A stretch of 64,000 nt of DNA from assembly GCF_001426345.1 (NCBI RefSeq), contig NZ_LMEM01000001.1, positions 97,700 to 161,699 on the forward strand. The letters run 5' to 3'. Shown one piece after another: positions 26,824-35,979 of the stretch; positions within the stretch are counted from its first letter, which is position 1, and every line of letters starts with the position of its first letter. The notes under the pieces were generated by a model, which saw only the letters and a list, made by a program, of their open reading frames with translations, was not told the DNA's origin and ran no database searches. Position numbers and translations under genes: made by a program. This stretch comes from Devosia sp. Root436 (GTDB lineage: Bacteria > Pseudomonadota > Alphaproteobacteria > Rhizobiales > Devosiaceae).

Positions 26824-28832
26824 GGTGCGTCCGCCTCGAATGCCGCGAGGTTTTCCCCCTCTTCAACCAGGTCGCCCACCCGACAGTTCAACGTGACGAG
26901 ACGGCCGTCGACCGGGGCGCGGATAGTGTGCTCCATCTTCATGGCCTCCATGACAAGCACAGGCGTTCCACGCAGCAGATGCGCACCCGGTTCGGCCAGT
27001 ATCTGCTGGATGACACCGGGCATCGGTGCCCGGAAGCTCGGATCCGGCCCTGCGGCCTCGAATGCCTTGCTCAGAATATCGACATGGTGCACGCGGCGCC
27101 GCCCTCGCGGGGTGACGAAGTCCAGTGTTCGTCCCGACCAGAGTGCATCGACAACTTCCTTGCGCCCGCGGAAGAATACGTCGATCCGGTCATCATCGCG
27201 CCGGGCGAAATCGAGGGGATGGACGACGCTCTCGACTTCGAGTTCCGTCCCCGACCGGCGGTAATGCAGAAAGGCCCGATGAAGCCCGCCGGCATTCTCG
27301 AAATCGAAGCGGCGGCGGCGTGAACCGGCCAGCATCCAGCCGTCTCCCATGGTCCACGGCGAGGCCTGGCCGGGCGTGAGCGTGGCCCGTTCCCGCATCA
27401 GAACGGCGGCGACGGCGGCAGCCAGATCGGCAGGGCTGATGTCCAACTGGGGCGTTACCAGCGTGGTCAGTTCTCGCTCGATAAATCCCGTGTCCATGTC
27501 GCCGGCGGCAACTTCGGGACGAGACGCCAGGGTTTTCAGAAAGGCGACATTCGTCTTGACGCCGGTGATCCTGAATCCGTCCAGGGCCCGGTTGAGCCGG
27601 TGCAGCGCCTGCCGCCTGTCGTCACCGTGGACGATGAGCTTGGCGATCATCGGATCGTAATTGGCCGTGATCGCGTCGCCGGTGCGGAAACCGCTGTCGA
27701 TCCGCAGCCACTCCGCCGGTTCTGGTTGCCGCCATTCGGCAATGGTGCCGGTTGCGGGCAGGAACCCGCTTTCCGGGTCTTCGGCATAAATGCGGGCTTC
27801 GAAGCTGTGGCCCCTGCGGCTGATCTGGTCCTGGGCTAGCGGCAAGGGCTCGCCGAAGGCGACGCGCAATTGCCACTCCACCAGGTCCAGCCCGGTGATC
27901 ATCTCGGTAACGGGATGCTCGACCTGCAGCCGGGTGTTCATCTCGATGAAATAGAAGCCATCATCATTGGCCACGAATTCCACCGTTCCCGCACCGGTAT
28001 AGCCCACGGCCCGGCCTGCCGAACGCGCCGCCTCGCAGATGGCGTCGCGCTGGCTTTCATCGAGGCTGGAGGAGGGGGCCTCCTCGAGCACCTTCTGGTG
28101 TCGCCGCTGCAACGTGCATTCCCGATCGAACAACGAAACGACGTTGCCATGATGATCGCCGAAAATCTGCACCTCGATGTGGCGCGGACGCTGGATAAAC
28201 TTTTCAACCAGGACATGGTCATTGCCGAAGCTGGCCTTGGCCTCGCGCCTGGCCGCCGCAACCGCCTCGGGCAGGTCTTCGGCGCTGTTGGCGATGCGCA
28301 TTCCCTTGCCGCCGCCGCCCGCAGACGCCTTTATCAGGACGGGGTATTGGCATTCCTCGGCCGCCCGACCGAGAGTCTCGATGTCCTGGCCGGCGCCATG
28401 ATATCCGGGAACCAGCGGTACACCGGACGATGCCATCAGCGCCTTGGCGGCGGATTTGGACCCCATGGCCTCGATCGCGGCGACGGGCGGCCCGATGAAG
28501 ACGATGCCCGCTTCGTCGCAGGCCTGGGCAAAGGCGACGTTTTCCGACAGGAATCCGTAGCCGGGATGGATGGCTTGTGCGCCGCTTTCGATCGCGGCCG
28601 CTATCACGCGGTCGATCCGAAGGTAACTGTCCCGCGCCGCCGCCGGGCCGATCATCAGCGCTTCGTCGGCCAGCGAGACGTGTTGGGCGTGCTGATCCGC
28701 CTCGGAATAAACGGCGAGGGTCCGCAGGCCCATCGAACGCGCGGTGCGAATGATGCGGCAGGCGATCTCGCCGCGGTTGGCGATGAGCACACTGTCAAAT
28801 CGGTAGGGGGCGGTCTTGTGAGACGGCGTCAT
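26820..28832 (-). CDS. liuD: Acyl-CoA carboxylase biotin-carboxylase/carrier subunit (methylcrotonyl-CoA carboxylase type)
   Basis: This 670-residue protein starts with a biotin carboxylase domain (LIANRGEIACRI, ASAGGGGKGM, FIEMNTRLQVEHPVTE). A linker and a C-terminal biotin-carrier domain follow, with VMEAMKMEH near residue 630 for biotinylation. It carboxylates biotin with ATP and bicarbonate. The partner carboxyltransferase is two genes upstream. Placement beside a methylglutaconyl-CoA hydratase-like gene and HMG-CoA lyase favours 3-methylcrotonyl-CoA, but geranyl-CoA-like or other branched enoyl-CoAs are possible. It overlaps both neighbours by four bases. Confidence 0.92.
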   Translation of the reverse strand: MTPSHKTAPYRFDSVLIANRGEIACRIIRTARSMGLRTLAVYSEADQHAQHVSLADEALMIGPAAARDSYLRIDRVIAAAIESGAQAIHPGYGFLSENVAFAQACDEAGIVFIGPPVAAIEAMGSKSAAKALMASSGVPLVPGYHGAGQDIETLGRAAEECQYPVLIKASAGGGGKGMRIANSAEDLPEAVAAARREAKASFGNDHVLVEKFIQRPRHIEVQIFGDHHGNVVSLFDRECTLQRRHQKVLEEAPSSSLDESQRDAICEAARSAGRAVGYTGAGTVEFVANDDGFYFIEMNTRLQVEHPVTEMITGLDLVEWQLRVAFGEPLPLAQDQISRRGHSFEARIYAEDPESGFLPATGTIAEWRQPEPAEWLRIDSGFRTGDAITANYDPMIAKLIVHGDDRRQALHRLNRALDGFRITGVKTNVAFLKTLASRPEVAAGDMDTGFIERELTTLVTPQLDISPADLAAAVAAVLMRERATLTPGQASPWTMGDGWMLAGSRRRRFDFENAGGLHRAFLHYRRSGTELEVESVVHPLDFARRDDDRIDVFFRGRKEVVDALWSGRTLDFVTPRGRRRVHHVDILSKAFEAAGPDPSFRAPMPGVIQQILAEPGAHLLRGTPVLVMEAMKMEHTIRAPVDGRLVTLNCRVGDLVEEGENLAAFEADAP

Positions 28833-29626
28833 TTCTTGCTCCCCCCGGAGATCCAGTTTGCGGGACGCTTCGCGAAGAAAGCCGCGAGGCCCTCCCTGGC
28901 TTCGTCTCCGGCCCGAATGCTGGCAATACGACCCGCCGTGAATGCGGCGAGTTCACCGTCGATGGGCTTGCCCGCGACGTCGTGGATCAACTGCTTGGCG
29001 TCTTTGCGGGCCATGGGTGCCGTCTTGTCGAGCGCGGCAAGCAACGCGTCGGCTCGATTTTCCAGCTCACCCGCGGGCACCACTTCGTGCAGCAACCCGA
29101 TGCGCAAAGCCTCGTCCGAGCCGAAGGTCTCGGCCGTCTGGAAATAGCGGCGGGCGGCCCGCGACCCTATCGCCGCTATGACGAAAGGGCTGATGGCCGC
29201 TGGGATGAGGCCCAGCCTGACTTCCGAGAGTGCGAACTTGGTGTCGGCCGAACCTATGGCGATATCACAACAGGCGATGAGGCCCACGCCGCCGCCAAAG
29301 GCCGCGCCCTGGACCAGGGCAATGGTGGTCTTGGTGGCCGCATTCAGCGTGTGCAACAATCTGGCCAGGGCCTCTGCGTCTGCCATGTTGGCTTCAAGGC
29401 TCGCCTGTGCCGCGCGCTTCATCCAGCCCAGGTCCGCGCCCGCACTGAAACTGGGGCCATTGCCGGTCAGTATGATCGTGTGGATGGTCTTGTCGGCCTC
29501 AACCGTCTCGATCATCGCGGTCAGGTCGGCAATAAGGTGATCATCGAATGCGTTATGCCGGTCGGGGCGGTTGAGCACGATCCATGCCACCCCTGGCGCG
29601 CGATATTGCAACAAGAGATCTGTCAT
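28829..29626 (-). CDS. liuC: Enoyl-CoA hydratase/isomerase, methylglutaconyl-CoA hydratase-like
   Basis: This 265-residue crotonase-fold protein has the oxyanion-hole stretches FSAGADLGWM near residue 66 and GAAFGGGVGLIACCD near residue 110. A catalytic glutamate lies in LSEVRLGLIPA. The DLGWM and RRYFQTAE stretches resemble methylglutaconyl-CoA hydratases. It would make HMG-CoA from 3-methylglutaconyl-CoA. The ATG at 29626 has AGGA upstream and lies just after the carboxyltransferase stop; a longer reading frame through that gene is a shadow. Confidence 0.9.
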   Translation of the reverse strand: MTDLLLQYRAPGVAWIVLNRPDRHNAFDDHLIADLTAMIETVEADKTIHTIILTGNGPSFSAGADLGWMKRAAQASLEANMADAEALARLLHTLNAATKTTIALVQGAAFGGGVGLIACCDIAIGSADTKFALSEVRLGLIPAAISPFVIAAIGSRAARRYFQTAETFGSDEALRIGLLHEVVPAGELENRADALLAALDKTAPMARKDAKQLIHDVAGKPIDGELAAFTAGRIASIRAGDEAREGLAAFFAKRPANWISGGSKK

Positions 29627-29628
29627 CG

Positions 29629-31236
29629 TCACATCCTGAATACGCCGAAGCGCGTTGGCTCGATGGGCGCATTGGTGCCTGCGGAGAGCGCCAGCCCGAG
29701 GACGCGGCGCGTGTCTGCCGGATCGATGATGCCGTCGTCCCACAACCGGGCCGTCGCGTAATAGGGGTTGCCCTGCACCTCGTACTGCGCGCGGATCGGG
29801 GCCTTGAAGCTCTCCTCCTCGTCCTCCGACCAGGTGCCTCCCGCCTTTTCGATGCCCTCGCGCTTGATGATGCCGAGCACGGTGGCCGCGCTCTCCCCGC
29901 CCATCACGGCGATACGGGCATTGGGCCACATCCACATGAAGCGGGGGGAATAGGCGCGCCCGCACATGCCGTAATTGCCAGCCCCGTAGCTGCCGCCAAT
30001 TACCACCGTGTATTTCGGTACGCTGGTTGTCGCGACGGCGGTCACCAGTTTCGCACCGTCCTTTGCGATGCCGCCGGCTTCGTATTTCTGACCAACCATG
30101 AAGCCGGTGATGTTCTGCAGGAACACCAGGGGAGTCTGGCGCTGGCTGCACAATTCGATGAAGTGTGCGCCTTTCTGGGCGCTTTCGCTGAACAGCACGC
30201 CATTATTGGCGATGATCCCCACCGGGTGGCCCCAGATATGGGCGGTGCCGCAGACCAGCGTCTTGCCAAAAAGCTGCTTGAACTCGTCGAATTCCGATCC
30301 ATCGACGATCCGCGCGATCACCTCGTGCACGTCATAGGGCTTGCGCAGGTCGCTCGGGACGATGCCGTAAAGATCCTCGGCAGGGTAGAGCGGATCGCGG
30401 GGCGCAATCACGTTGCGCGGCGATGGCGCCGGCAGGTTGGTCGAGGCCACGATGCTGCGGGCAATGCCGATGGCGTGGTGGTCGTCATTGGCGTAGTGGT
30501 CGACGACGCCCGATTGCCGGCTATGGACCTCGGCGCCGCCCAGGTCCTCGGCGGTCACCACTTCTCCGGTCGCCGCCTTGACCAGGGGAGGGCCACCAAG
30601 AAAGATCGTGCCCTGGTTGCGCACGATGATGCTCTCGTCCGACATGGCAGGGACGTAGGCGCCGCCCGCCGTGCAAGAACCCATGACGATGGCGATCTGC
30701 GGAATGCCAGCAGCGGACATTCGCGCCTGATTGTAGAAGATGCGGCCGAAGTTGCGTTCATCGGGGAAGATTTCGTCCTGCTGGGGCAGGAAGGCGCCGC
30801 CGGAATCCACCATGTATATGCAGGGCAGATTGTTCTCGCGGGCGATGTCCTGGGCCCGCAGATGCTTCTTGACGGTCATTGGGTGGTAGGTGCCGCCCTT
30901 GATGGTGGCGTCATTTGCAACAACCATGCAATCCCTGCCGCTGATCCTCCCGACTCCGGCGACGACGCCGGCCGAATGGACGTCGCCGCCATAGAGGCCG
31001 TGAGCGGCCAGCGGTGCGATTTCCAGGAACGCCGTACCTGGATCGAGGAGCAGGTCAATCCGCTCGCGCGCCAGGAGCTTGTTCCGGGCCATATGCCGTG
31101 CGCGAGCCTCGGGCGATCCGCCAACAGCCGCCACGGCGAGCTTTTCCCGCAGGTCATCCACCAAAGTCCGCATGGCCGCGACGTTGGCGGCAAATTCGGC
31201 GGATCGATTGTCTATTTCACTAGGCAGGACAGGCAT
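29629..31236 (-). CDS. liuB: Acyl-CoA carboxylase carboxyltransferase subunit (methylcrotonyl-CoA carboxylase type)
   Basis: This 535-residue carboxyltransferase has two crotonase-like halves. The N-terminal half has [16 protein letters not shown] and [16 protein letters not shown] near residue 100, the latter typical of MCC beta subunits. The C-terminal half has [20 protein letters not shown] and [16 protein letters not shown]. It transfers CO2 from biotin to the acyl-CoA. The order beta, hydratase, alpha, lyase matches liuB-C-D-E operons, but liuA (isovaleryl-CoA dehydrogenase) is absent. Confidence 0.93.
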   Translation of the reverse strand: MPVLPSEIDNRSAEFAANVAAMRTLVDDLREKLAVAAVGGSPEARARHMARNKLLARERIDLLLDPGTAFLEIAPLAAHGLYGGDVHSAGVVAGVGRISGRDCMVVANDATIKGGTYHPMTVKKHLRAQDIARENNLPCIYMVDSGGAFLPQQDEIFPDERNFGRIFYNQARMSAAGIPQIAIVMGSCTAGGAYVPAMSDESIIVRNQGTIFLGGPPLVKAATGEVVTAEDLGGAEVHSRQSGVVDHYANDDHHAIGIARSIVASTNLPAPSPRNVIAPRDPLYPAEDLYGIVPSDLRKPYDVHEVIARIVDGSEFDEFKQLFGKTLVCGTAHIWGHPVGIIANNGVLFSESAQKGAHFIELCSQRQTPLVFLQNITGFMVGQKYEAGGIAKDGAKLVTAVATTSVPKYTVVIGGSYGAGNYGMCGRAYSPRFMWMWPNARIAVMGGESAATVLGIIKREGIEKAGGTWSEDEEESFKAPIRAQYEVQGNPYYATARLWDDGIIDPADTRRVLGLALSAGTNAPIEPTRFGVFRM

Positions 31237-31304
31237 GTCATCTCCAGGAAAGTCGAGAATCCGGGCCGGGCGGCGCGTCCGGCGCCGTTGCTTCCCGGCC
31301 GCCG

Positions 31305-33422
31305 CTACGCGTTGAGCTGGATGAGTATATCGACGGCCGCGGCACCCTGACCTTCGGGCAGCACGATGAAGGGATTGAGCTCGATCTCGCGGATGGATGT
31401 TTCCGCACCGGCCGCGTTCGCCAGGGCGAGGGCCGCCTTGACGAAGGCATCTTCGCTGGCCCTTGGCGCGCCGCGAAACCCTGCCAGCAGCCTGGACAGC
31501 TTGAGGCGGCCGATGAGACCCCGAACCTGGTCTTCATTGGTCGGCAATGCCAGATAGCCCACATCGTTCCAGAGCTCGACGGCCCGCCCGCCCGTGCCGA
31601 TGACCAGCACCGGCCCGAAATCGGGATCGCGTATCACCGACAGCACGGTTTCGACGCCGAAAATCATCTGTTGCACCAGGACGCCGGCATGGGCGTCGCC
31701 CAGCTTCGCGCGGATGCGCTCCACCGCTTCGCCGACGGCCGCCAGATCGCGCAGCCCGACTTCGACCAGACCAAGTTCGGTCTTGTGTTCGACCTGTTCG
31801 GGAAGTGCCTTGACCACGAAGGGGCCGGCCATGCCGGAGAGCAACTCGGGCAGCGACTGCCCGTGCCCGACGACGACGCTGGCAACGCTGTCGATGGAGA
31901 GGCGATCGAGATATCGGGCGGAATCCAGCCAGCCCGTGCTTGCGGGCGGCGCGACCGGGCGGCTTGCGGGCGGCGCGGCAGCGTCGGGGACAGGGTCCAT
32001 AGCGGCGCGATAGAGCCAGCTCAGATATCGCACGGCGTCGGCCGGATCGCGGGCGGCAACCATACCACGCCGAGCCATTTCCCGCCTTTCCTGGGCCGGC
32101 AGGATGTCGGCGAGGAATGAGACGATGATGGGGATGTCCAGCGTCTGCGCCAGGTTCGCCACCATGTCGGCGCGGCTGCGGATATCGCTGGGTCCGCGAT
32201 TGGCGAACTGCAGGACAAGGGCTTCGGTATTGGGCTCGCGAGCGACGATTTCGAGCGCCTGTTCGAACAGTTCGGGGCGTGACAGGACCTGGCCAGTCAG
32301 ATCTGTCGGATTCTGGGCATGTGCGAAGGCCGGCAGGATTGCCTCCAGCGCCGCAACCGTTTCGGGCTCGAATTGCGACATGTGCAGTCCGTAGGTGTCG
32401 CATAGGTCGGCCGTCAGGGCGCGGGTGCCGCCGGAGATGCTGAAGATGGCGATGCCCCCGTTCGGCCGGCGGCGGGGGCGTGGCATGGTCGCCAGAATTT
32501 CCCCGGCCTCGACCAGTTCGGCGATACTGCCAACCTGAATGATACCGCATTGCTCAAAGACGTCGTTGTAGACGGCATAGGCGCTGGCAATCTTGCCTGT
32601 ATGCGAGCTGGCGGCCTCCTTGCCCAGAGCAGAGTTTCCCGATTTCAGCGCAACGATGCTGATGCCATTGCGGCGGGCTTCCTGTGCAAGCTCCAGCAGG
32701 CGGGCCCCGTCACGCAGACCTTCTATGAACAGCAGGACGACGCGAACATCGTCCTGCCGGATCATCCAGGCCAGTACGTCGAGAGCGTCCAGGCAGGTTT
32801 CGTTGCCCATGCTGGCCACATAGGCGCAACCATGACCGGAATTTTGCAACTGGCGGGCCAGGGCGCCGGCGACCGCGCCGGATTGGGAAACGATCGAGAT
32901 GGGGGCGTGATGGAACACATCGCGGTTCGCGGCCGAGCCGAAGGTCAACACCAGTCCCGAACGGACCGACCAGAGGCCTTCGCAATTCGGCCCCAGCAGC
33001 GGCATATTGTATTGGGCGGCAACGCGCCGGGTCTCGGCGGCAAACGCCTTGCCGCCTTCGGTCTCTTCGAAGCCGGAGCTCATGACCACGATCGCCCGCG
33101 CACCTCGGCGCCCCGCCTCATCGACGACGGCGGCCGTATCCGATGCCTGAACCATCACCAGCACGACGTCGGGCGCCTCTGGCAGGCTGGTAAGTGAGGG
33201 ATAGCATCGCAGCCCGTCGATCTCGTCGTATTTGGCATTGACCGGATAGATGGCGCCCTTGAACCCGCCGCGCTGCAGGTGGCGAAGCGGAATGCCATTG
33301 AGTTTCTTCGGATCCGCCGACACCCCTACGAGAGCCACCGAGCGAGCGAAAAACAAGGCATCCAGAGGGTCCGCGACCATGTCGCCTTGGGACGCTGCGG
33401 CCAGATTCGGGGCAGGGGACAT
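31305..33422 (-). CDS. ADP-forming acyl-CoA synthetase (acetate-CoA ligase family), fused alpha-beta
   Basis: This 705-residue protein has an N-terminal CoA-binding Rossmann domain ([19 protein letters not shown]), succinyl-CoA-ligase-like domains with the phospho-histidine motif SSHTGK near residue 265, and a C-terminal ATP-grasp domain (from about residue 490; [13 protein letters not shown] at the end). It makes an acyl-CoA from an acid, CoA and ATP, giving ADP and phosphate. With the neighbouring CoA-transferase it provides two possible routes to activate the imported acid. It overlaps the CoA-transferase stop by one base. Confidence 0.9.
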   Translation of the reverse strand: MSPAPNLAAASQGDMVADPLDALFFARSVALVGVSADPKKLNGIPLRHLQRGGFKGAIYPVNAKYDEIDGLRCYPSLTSLPEAPDVVLVMVQASDTAAVVDEAGRRGARAIVVMSSGFEETEGGKAFAAETRRVAAQYNMPLLGPNCEGLWSVRSGLVLTFGSAANRDVFHHAPISIVSQSGAVAGALARQLQNSGHGCAYVASMGNETCLDALDVLAWMIRQDDVRVVLLFIEGLRDGARLLELAQEARRNGISIVALKSGNSALGKEAASSHTGKIASAYAVYNDVFEQCGIIQVGSIAELVEAGEILATMPRPRRRPNGGIAIFSISGGTRALTADLCDTYGLHMSQFEPETVAALEAILPAFAHAQNPTDLTGQVLSRPELFEQALEIVAREPNTEALVLQFANRGPSDIRSRADMVANLAQTLDIPIIVSFLADILPAQERREMARRGMVAARDPADAVRYLSWLYRAAMDPVPDAAAPPASRPVAPPASTGWLDSARYLDRLSIDSVASVVVGHGQSLPELLSGMAGPFVVKALPEQVEHKTELGLVEVGLRDLAAVGEAVERIRAKLGDAHAGVLVQQMIFGVETVLSVIRDPDFGPVLVIGTGGRAVELWNDVGYLALPTNEDQVRGLIGRLKLSRLLAGFRGAPRASEDAFVKAALALANAAGAETSIREIELNPFIVLPEGQGAAAVDILIQLNA

Positions 33423-34627
33423 CAGATCGCTCCCGCCGCGCGCAAGGCGGCAACCTGTTCGCTGCTGCGGCCTAGAATCCCGCCCAGCACCTCTTCAGTG
33501 TGTTCACCCAGCATGGGTGGCGGGAGCACCAGATCGCCGGGCGTCCTGCTAAACCGGAATGGAATGCCGAACTGGGTCAGTTCGCCCACGGCGGGATGCA
33601 TCATACGGCGAACCATGCCGGGCGTGGTCTGCTCAAGCTGGTCATAGGCTTCGACCAGGTTGTTCACCGGCGCACAGGGCACTTCGTGGGCCTCAAGAAT
33701 GTCGAGCCATTCGGCAGTCGTCTTGCTTGCCGTCAGCTCGGAGATCGCCGCCACGAGGATGTCGCGGTTCTTGACGCGATTCTGATTGGTGCGAAAGCGC
33801 TCGTCCGTTCCGAGTTCGGGCCTGCCAAGCACGGCGCAGAGGTCGCGATAGATTTTGTTGGTGCCGGCACTGATGACGATGTGGCCATCTCTCGAGGGAA
33901 ATGCCTGATAGGGGACGAGTTGCGGATGGCCGGAGCCCATCGGTCCGAGCTCTGCGCCACCGTCCTTGACCGCCACGCTGTAGTTGATGAGCATGCTCAT
34001 GGTGGCGTCGAGCAGGGACACGGAGATTTCCTGGCCCTTGCCGGACCGTTCGCGCTCGAAAAGGCCTGCCATGATTGCCGTGGCGAGGTAGATACCACCG
34101 CCGAAATCGGCCAGCGAGGCGCCCGGACGCAGGGGATCAGTTGAACCGGGCGCGCCGGTGATGCGCATGACGCCGGAGCGCGCCTGAACCGCGACATCCA
34201 TGCCGGGCTTGTCCTCGAGGGGACCAGGGCTATAGGCCGAAATGTTTGCATACAGCAGCGTCGGATTGATTGCGCTCAGTTCCGCATAGCCCAGGCCGAG
34301 CCTCGGCATGACGCCGGGGCGGAAGTTCTGAATGGCGATATCGGCCCATTTTGCCAGGTCTCGGCAGATTTCCACTCCCTCCGGTGTCTTCATATCGACG
34401 CCGAGGCTTTTCTTGTTGCGGTTGATCGAAAGGAAGTAGTCGCCGCCCACGCGCGGAATTTCGGAGTTGAACCGGTCGCTGACATTCATGTAGCGGGTCG
34501 GGTCGCCCCGATCGGGTTTTTCGATCTTGATGACCTCGCAACCGAGGTCGGCAAGTACCATCGTGCAATACGGACCAGCCACGCCATGCGTGAAATCCAG
34601 CACCTTCAATCCCTCAAGCGGGCCCAT
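33422..34627 (-). CDS. Class III CoA-transferase (CaiB/BaiF family)
   Basis: This 401-residue protein opens with GLKVLDFTHGVAGPYCTMVLADLG. The catalytic-aspartate region SLADFGGGIYLATA lies near residue 170 and FRPGVMPRLGLGY near residue 105. It is a second CoA-transferase in this window, only distantly similar to the one at 23749-24954. It lies 11 bases after the MaoC-like gene and overlaps the acyl-CoA ligase by one base, so it belongs to the minus-arm operon and probably activates the substrate acid. Confidence 0.92.
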   Translation of the reverse strand: MGPLEGLKVLDFTHGVAGPYCTMVLADLGCEVIKIEKPDRGDPTRYMNVSDRFNSEIPRVGGDYFLSINRNKKSLGVDMKTPEGVEICRDLAKWADIAIQNFRPGVMPRLGLGYAELSAINPTLLYANISAYSPGPLEDKPGMDVAVQARSGVMRITGAPGSTDPLRPGASLADFGGGIYLATAIMAGLFERERSGKGQEISVSLLDATMSMLINYSVAVKDGGAELGPMGSGHPQLVPYQAFPSRDGHIVISAGTNKIYRDLCAVLGRPELGTDERFRTNQNRVKNRDILVAAISELTASKTTAEWLDILEAHEVPCAPVNNLVEAYDQLEQTTPGMVRRMMHPAVGELTQFGIPFRFSRTPGDLVLPPPMLGEHTEEVLGGILGRSSEQVAALRAAGAI

Positions 34628-34638
34628 CTAGAATTCCC

Positions 34639-35853
34639 TCAGACTTTCACGGAAACATCGCGCGACGGCAGCCTTACGCGTGCCGTGCCATTGCAATTGC
34701 GCTGATCGCGCTGATTGGTGCCCCACCATTCAATGTCAATGAGCGCTTCGCCGCCTTCGATTGACTTGCCCGTGACCTTGCCCGTCAGCTTGGTGAGGTC
34801 GCCGACGAGATTGGGGCGGGTGACGCGGCCATCGAGCTTGCGAACAAATCCCATGTCACCCGCCCAGTTGGTCAGCAGATGCCCGGCCCAGCCGATGCGT
34901 TGCCAGCCTTGGTCATAGGCCGCGGGCATGCCGACCTCCCGGGCGATCTCGACATCGAAATGTCCGGCCGCGGGATGGGAGGGAATGTTGGAGCTGGGTG
35001 AATAGTAGACGTTGTGAGGATGCCGGTCGCGTTCGAGGAAGGCGAGCTTCAATACGTTGTAGACCGTGCGGCGCCCAGAATAGAACCCGACGATGTCGAC
35101 CAGTGTCAGCGGACCCTTGAAAAGAACGGGCAACGCGTCGCCGATCGATACATCTTCGTAGTACATCGCATTGTTGCCGCGCCGTACTTCCGTGCGGTAG
35201 GCCTCAGCGATTTCCTCGATCTGCTCGTCCGTATAAAACTGTGGACCGTTTGCCTTGCCTTCGTCCTTGTAGCGCAAGCCCTGGCCACTGCGCGCGCGAG
35301 GGATGCGGAAGATGTCGCCCTCGTAACGGGTTACCAGCGTGCCATTCTGGTTGGTATAGAGGACCTCGCCGGTCTGGCTTACGAATCGCTCGACGCTCCG
35401 CCCCGACTTTTCCTCGACCGCGATCAAACGGGCGCGGGCCGAAATGGTGTCTCCGGGGCGTACCGGCTGGAAGTGCTCCCAGCGCCCGCCCGCAAATATC
35501 CACTGCACGCCCCGCAGGCCGGGAGCCACGATGCCGCTGTCGACGGTGTAGAGAAATGTCGGTGGGGCGATCACCGAACCCCAGATGCTGGACTTGCCGT
35601 AGTCCTGCGAGGACCACAGGGGGTTGTCGTCGCCGACGCTGTACTGCGCCCAACGGCGGATGTCATGCAGGCTGGCCGGTTCGTAGATTGCCGGCGTGTG
35701 CACGTCGCGGCGCATCCACACGCCAATGAGCTTGCGGGCCTCGGCGACCTGCTCATCGGACAGTCCCGGAGCCTGGGCCGAACGGTCCAGCAGGCGCGGT
35801 TTGGGAAGTTGGCTCTCCGGCCCCTCAGGTTCAGTTCCAGATTTGTGAGCCAT
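34639..35853 (-). CDS. MaoC / FAS1-like acyl-CoA dehydratase
   Basis: This 404-residue double hot-dog protein has an N-terminal FAS1-like dehydratase half (YSVGDDNPLWSSQDYGKSS near residue 75, IAPPTFLYTVDSG) and a C-terminal MaoC-like half with AAYDQGWQRIGWAGHLLTNW. Such proteins hydrate or dehydrate 3-hydroxyacyl-CoAs, including branched ones. The ATG at 35853 has GGGAGG right upstream; a frame 30 codons longer lacks this. It is the first gene of the minus arm, so it may act on the pathway-specific CoA ester, for example dehydrating 3-hydroxyisovaleryl-CoA to methylcrotonyl-CoA (inference). Confidence 0.87.
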   Translation of the reverse strand: MAHKSGTEPEGPESQLPKPRLLDRSAQAPGLSDEQVAEARKLIGVWMRRDVHTPAIYEPASLHDIRRWAQYSVGDDNPLWSSQDYGKSSIWGSVIAPPTFLYTVDSGIVAPGLRGVQWIFAGGRWEHFQPVRPGDTISARARLIAVEEKSGRSVERFVSQTGEVLYTNQNGTLVTRYEGDIFRIPRARSGQGLRYKDEGKANGPQFYTDEQIEEIAEAYRTEVRRGNNAMYYEDVSIGDALPVLFKGPLTLVDIVGFYSGRRTVYNVLKLAFLERDRHPHNVYYSPSSNIPSHPAAGHFDVEIAREVGMPAAYDQGWQRIGWAGHLLTNWAGDMGFVRKLDGRVTRPNLVGDLTKLTGKVTGKSIEGGEALIDIEWWGTNQRDQRNCNGTARVRLPSRDVSVKV

Positions 35854-35909
35854 GATTCCTCCCATCAGCGCGCTTGGTGATCGAACCGGGACCAATATGC
35901 CGGTCGCGA

Positions 35910-35952
35910 TTGACAGCATGCAGAATAGCATGCAAAGTTTCACTCATGTCAA
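35910..35952. promoter_or_regulatory. Divergent control region with paired GCATGC sites
   Basis: AGCATGCA occurs at 35915-35922 and again at 35927-35934, a 12-bp period, each with a palindromic GCATGC core. Between them on the minus strand lies TATTCT, 19 bases after TTGACA (minus, 35952-35947), a possible promoter for the MaoC-led operon. A TTGACA on the plus strand at 35910-35915 could serve hyuA. The 126-bp gap separates the two arms, so these are candidate operators for the GntR regulator at 44004-44732. Confidence 0.5.
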
Positions 35953-35979
35953 CGCCTGGCGTCGATGAGGAGGAAATTG

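Noticed and set aside
29627-30151. Upstream extension of the enoyl-CoA hydratase frame into the carboxyltransferase gene
   Set aside because: The extra residues are Arg/Gly/His-rich and out of family; the ATG at 29626 with AGGA upstream begins the conserved protein.
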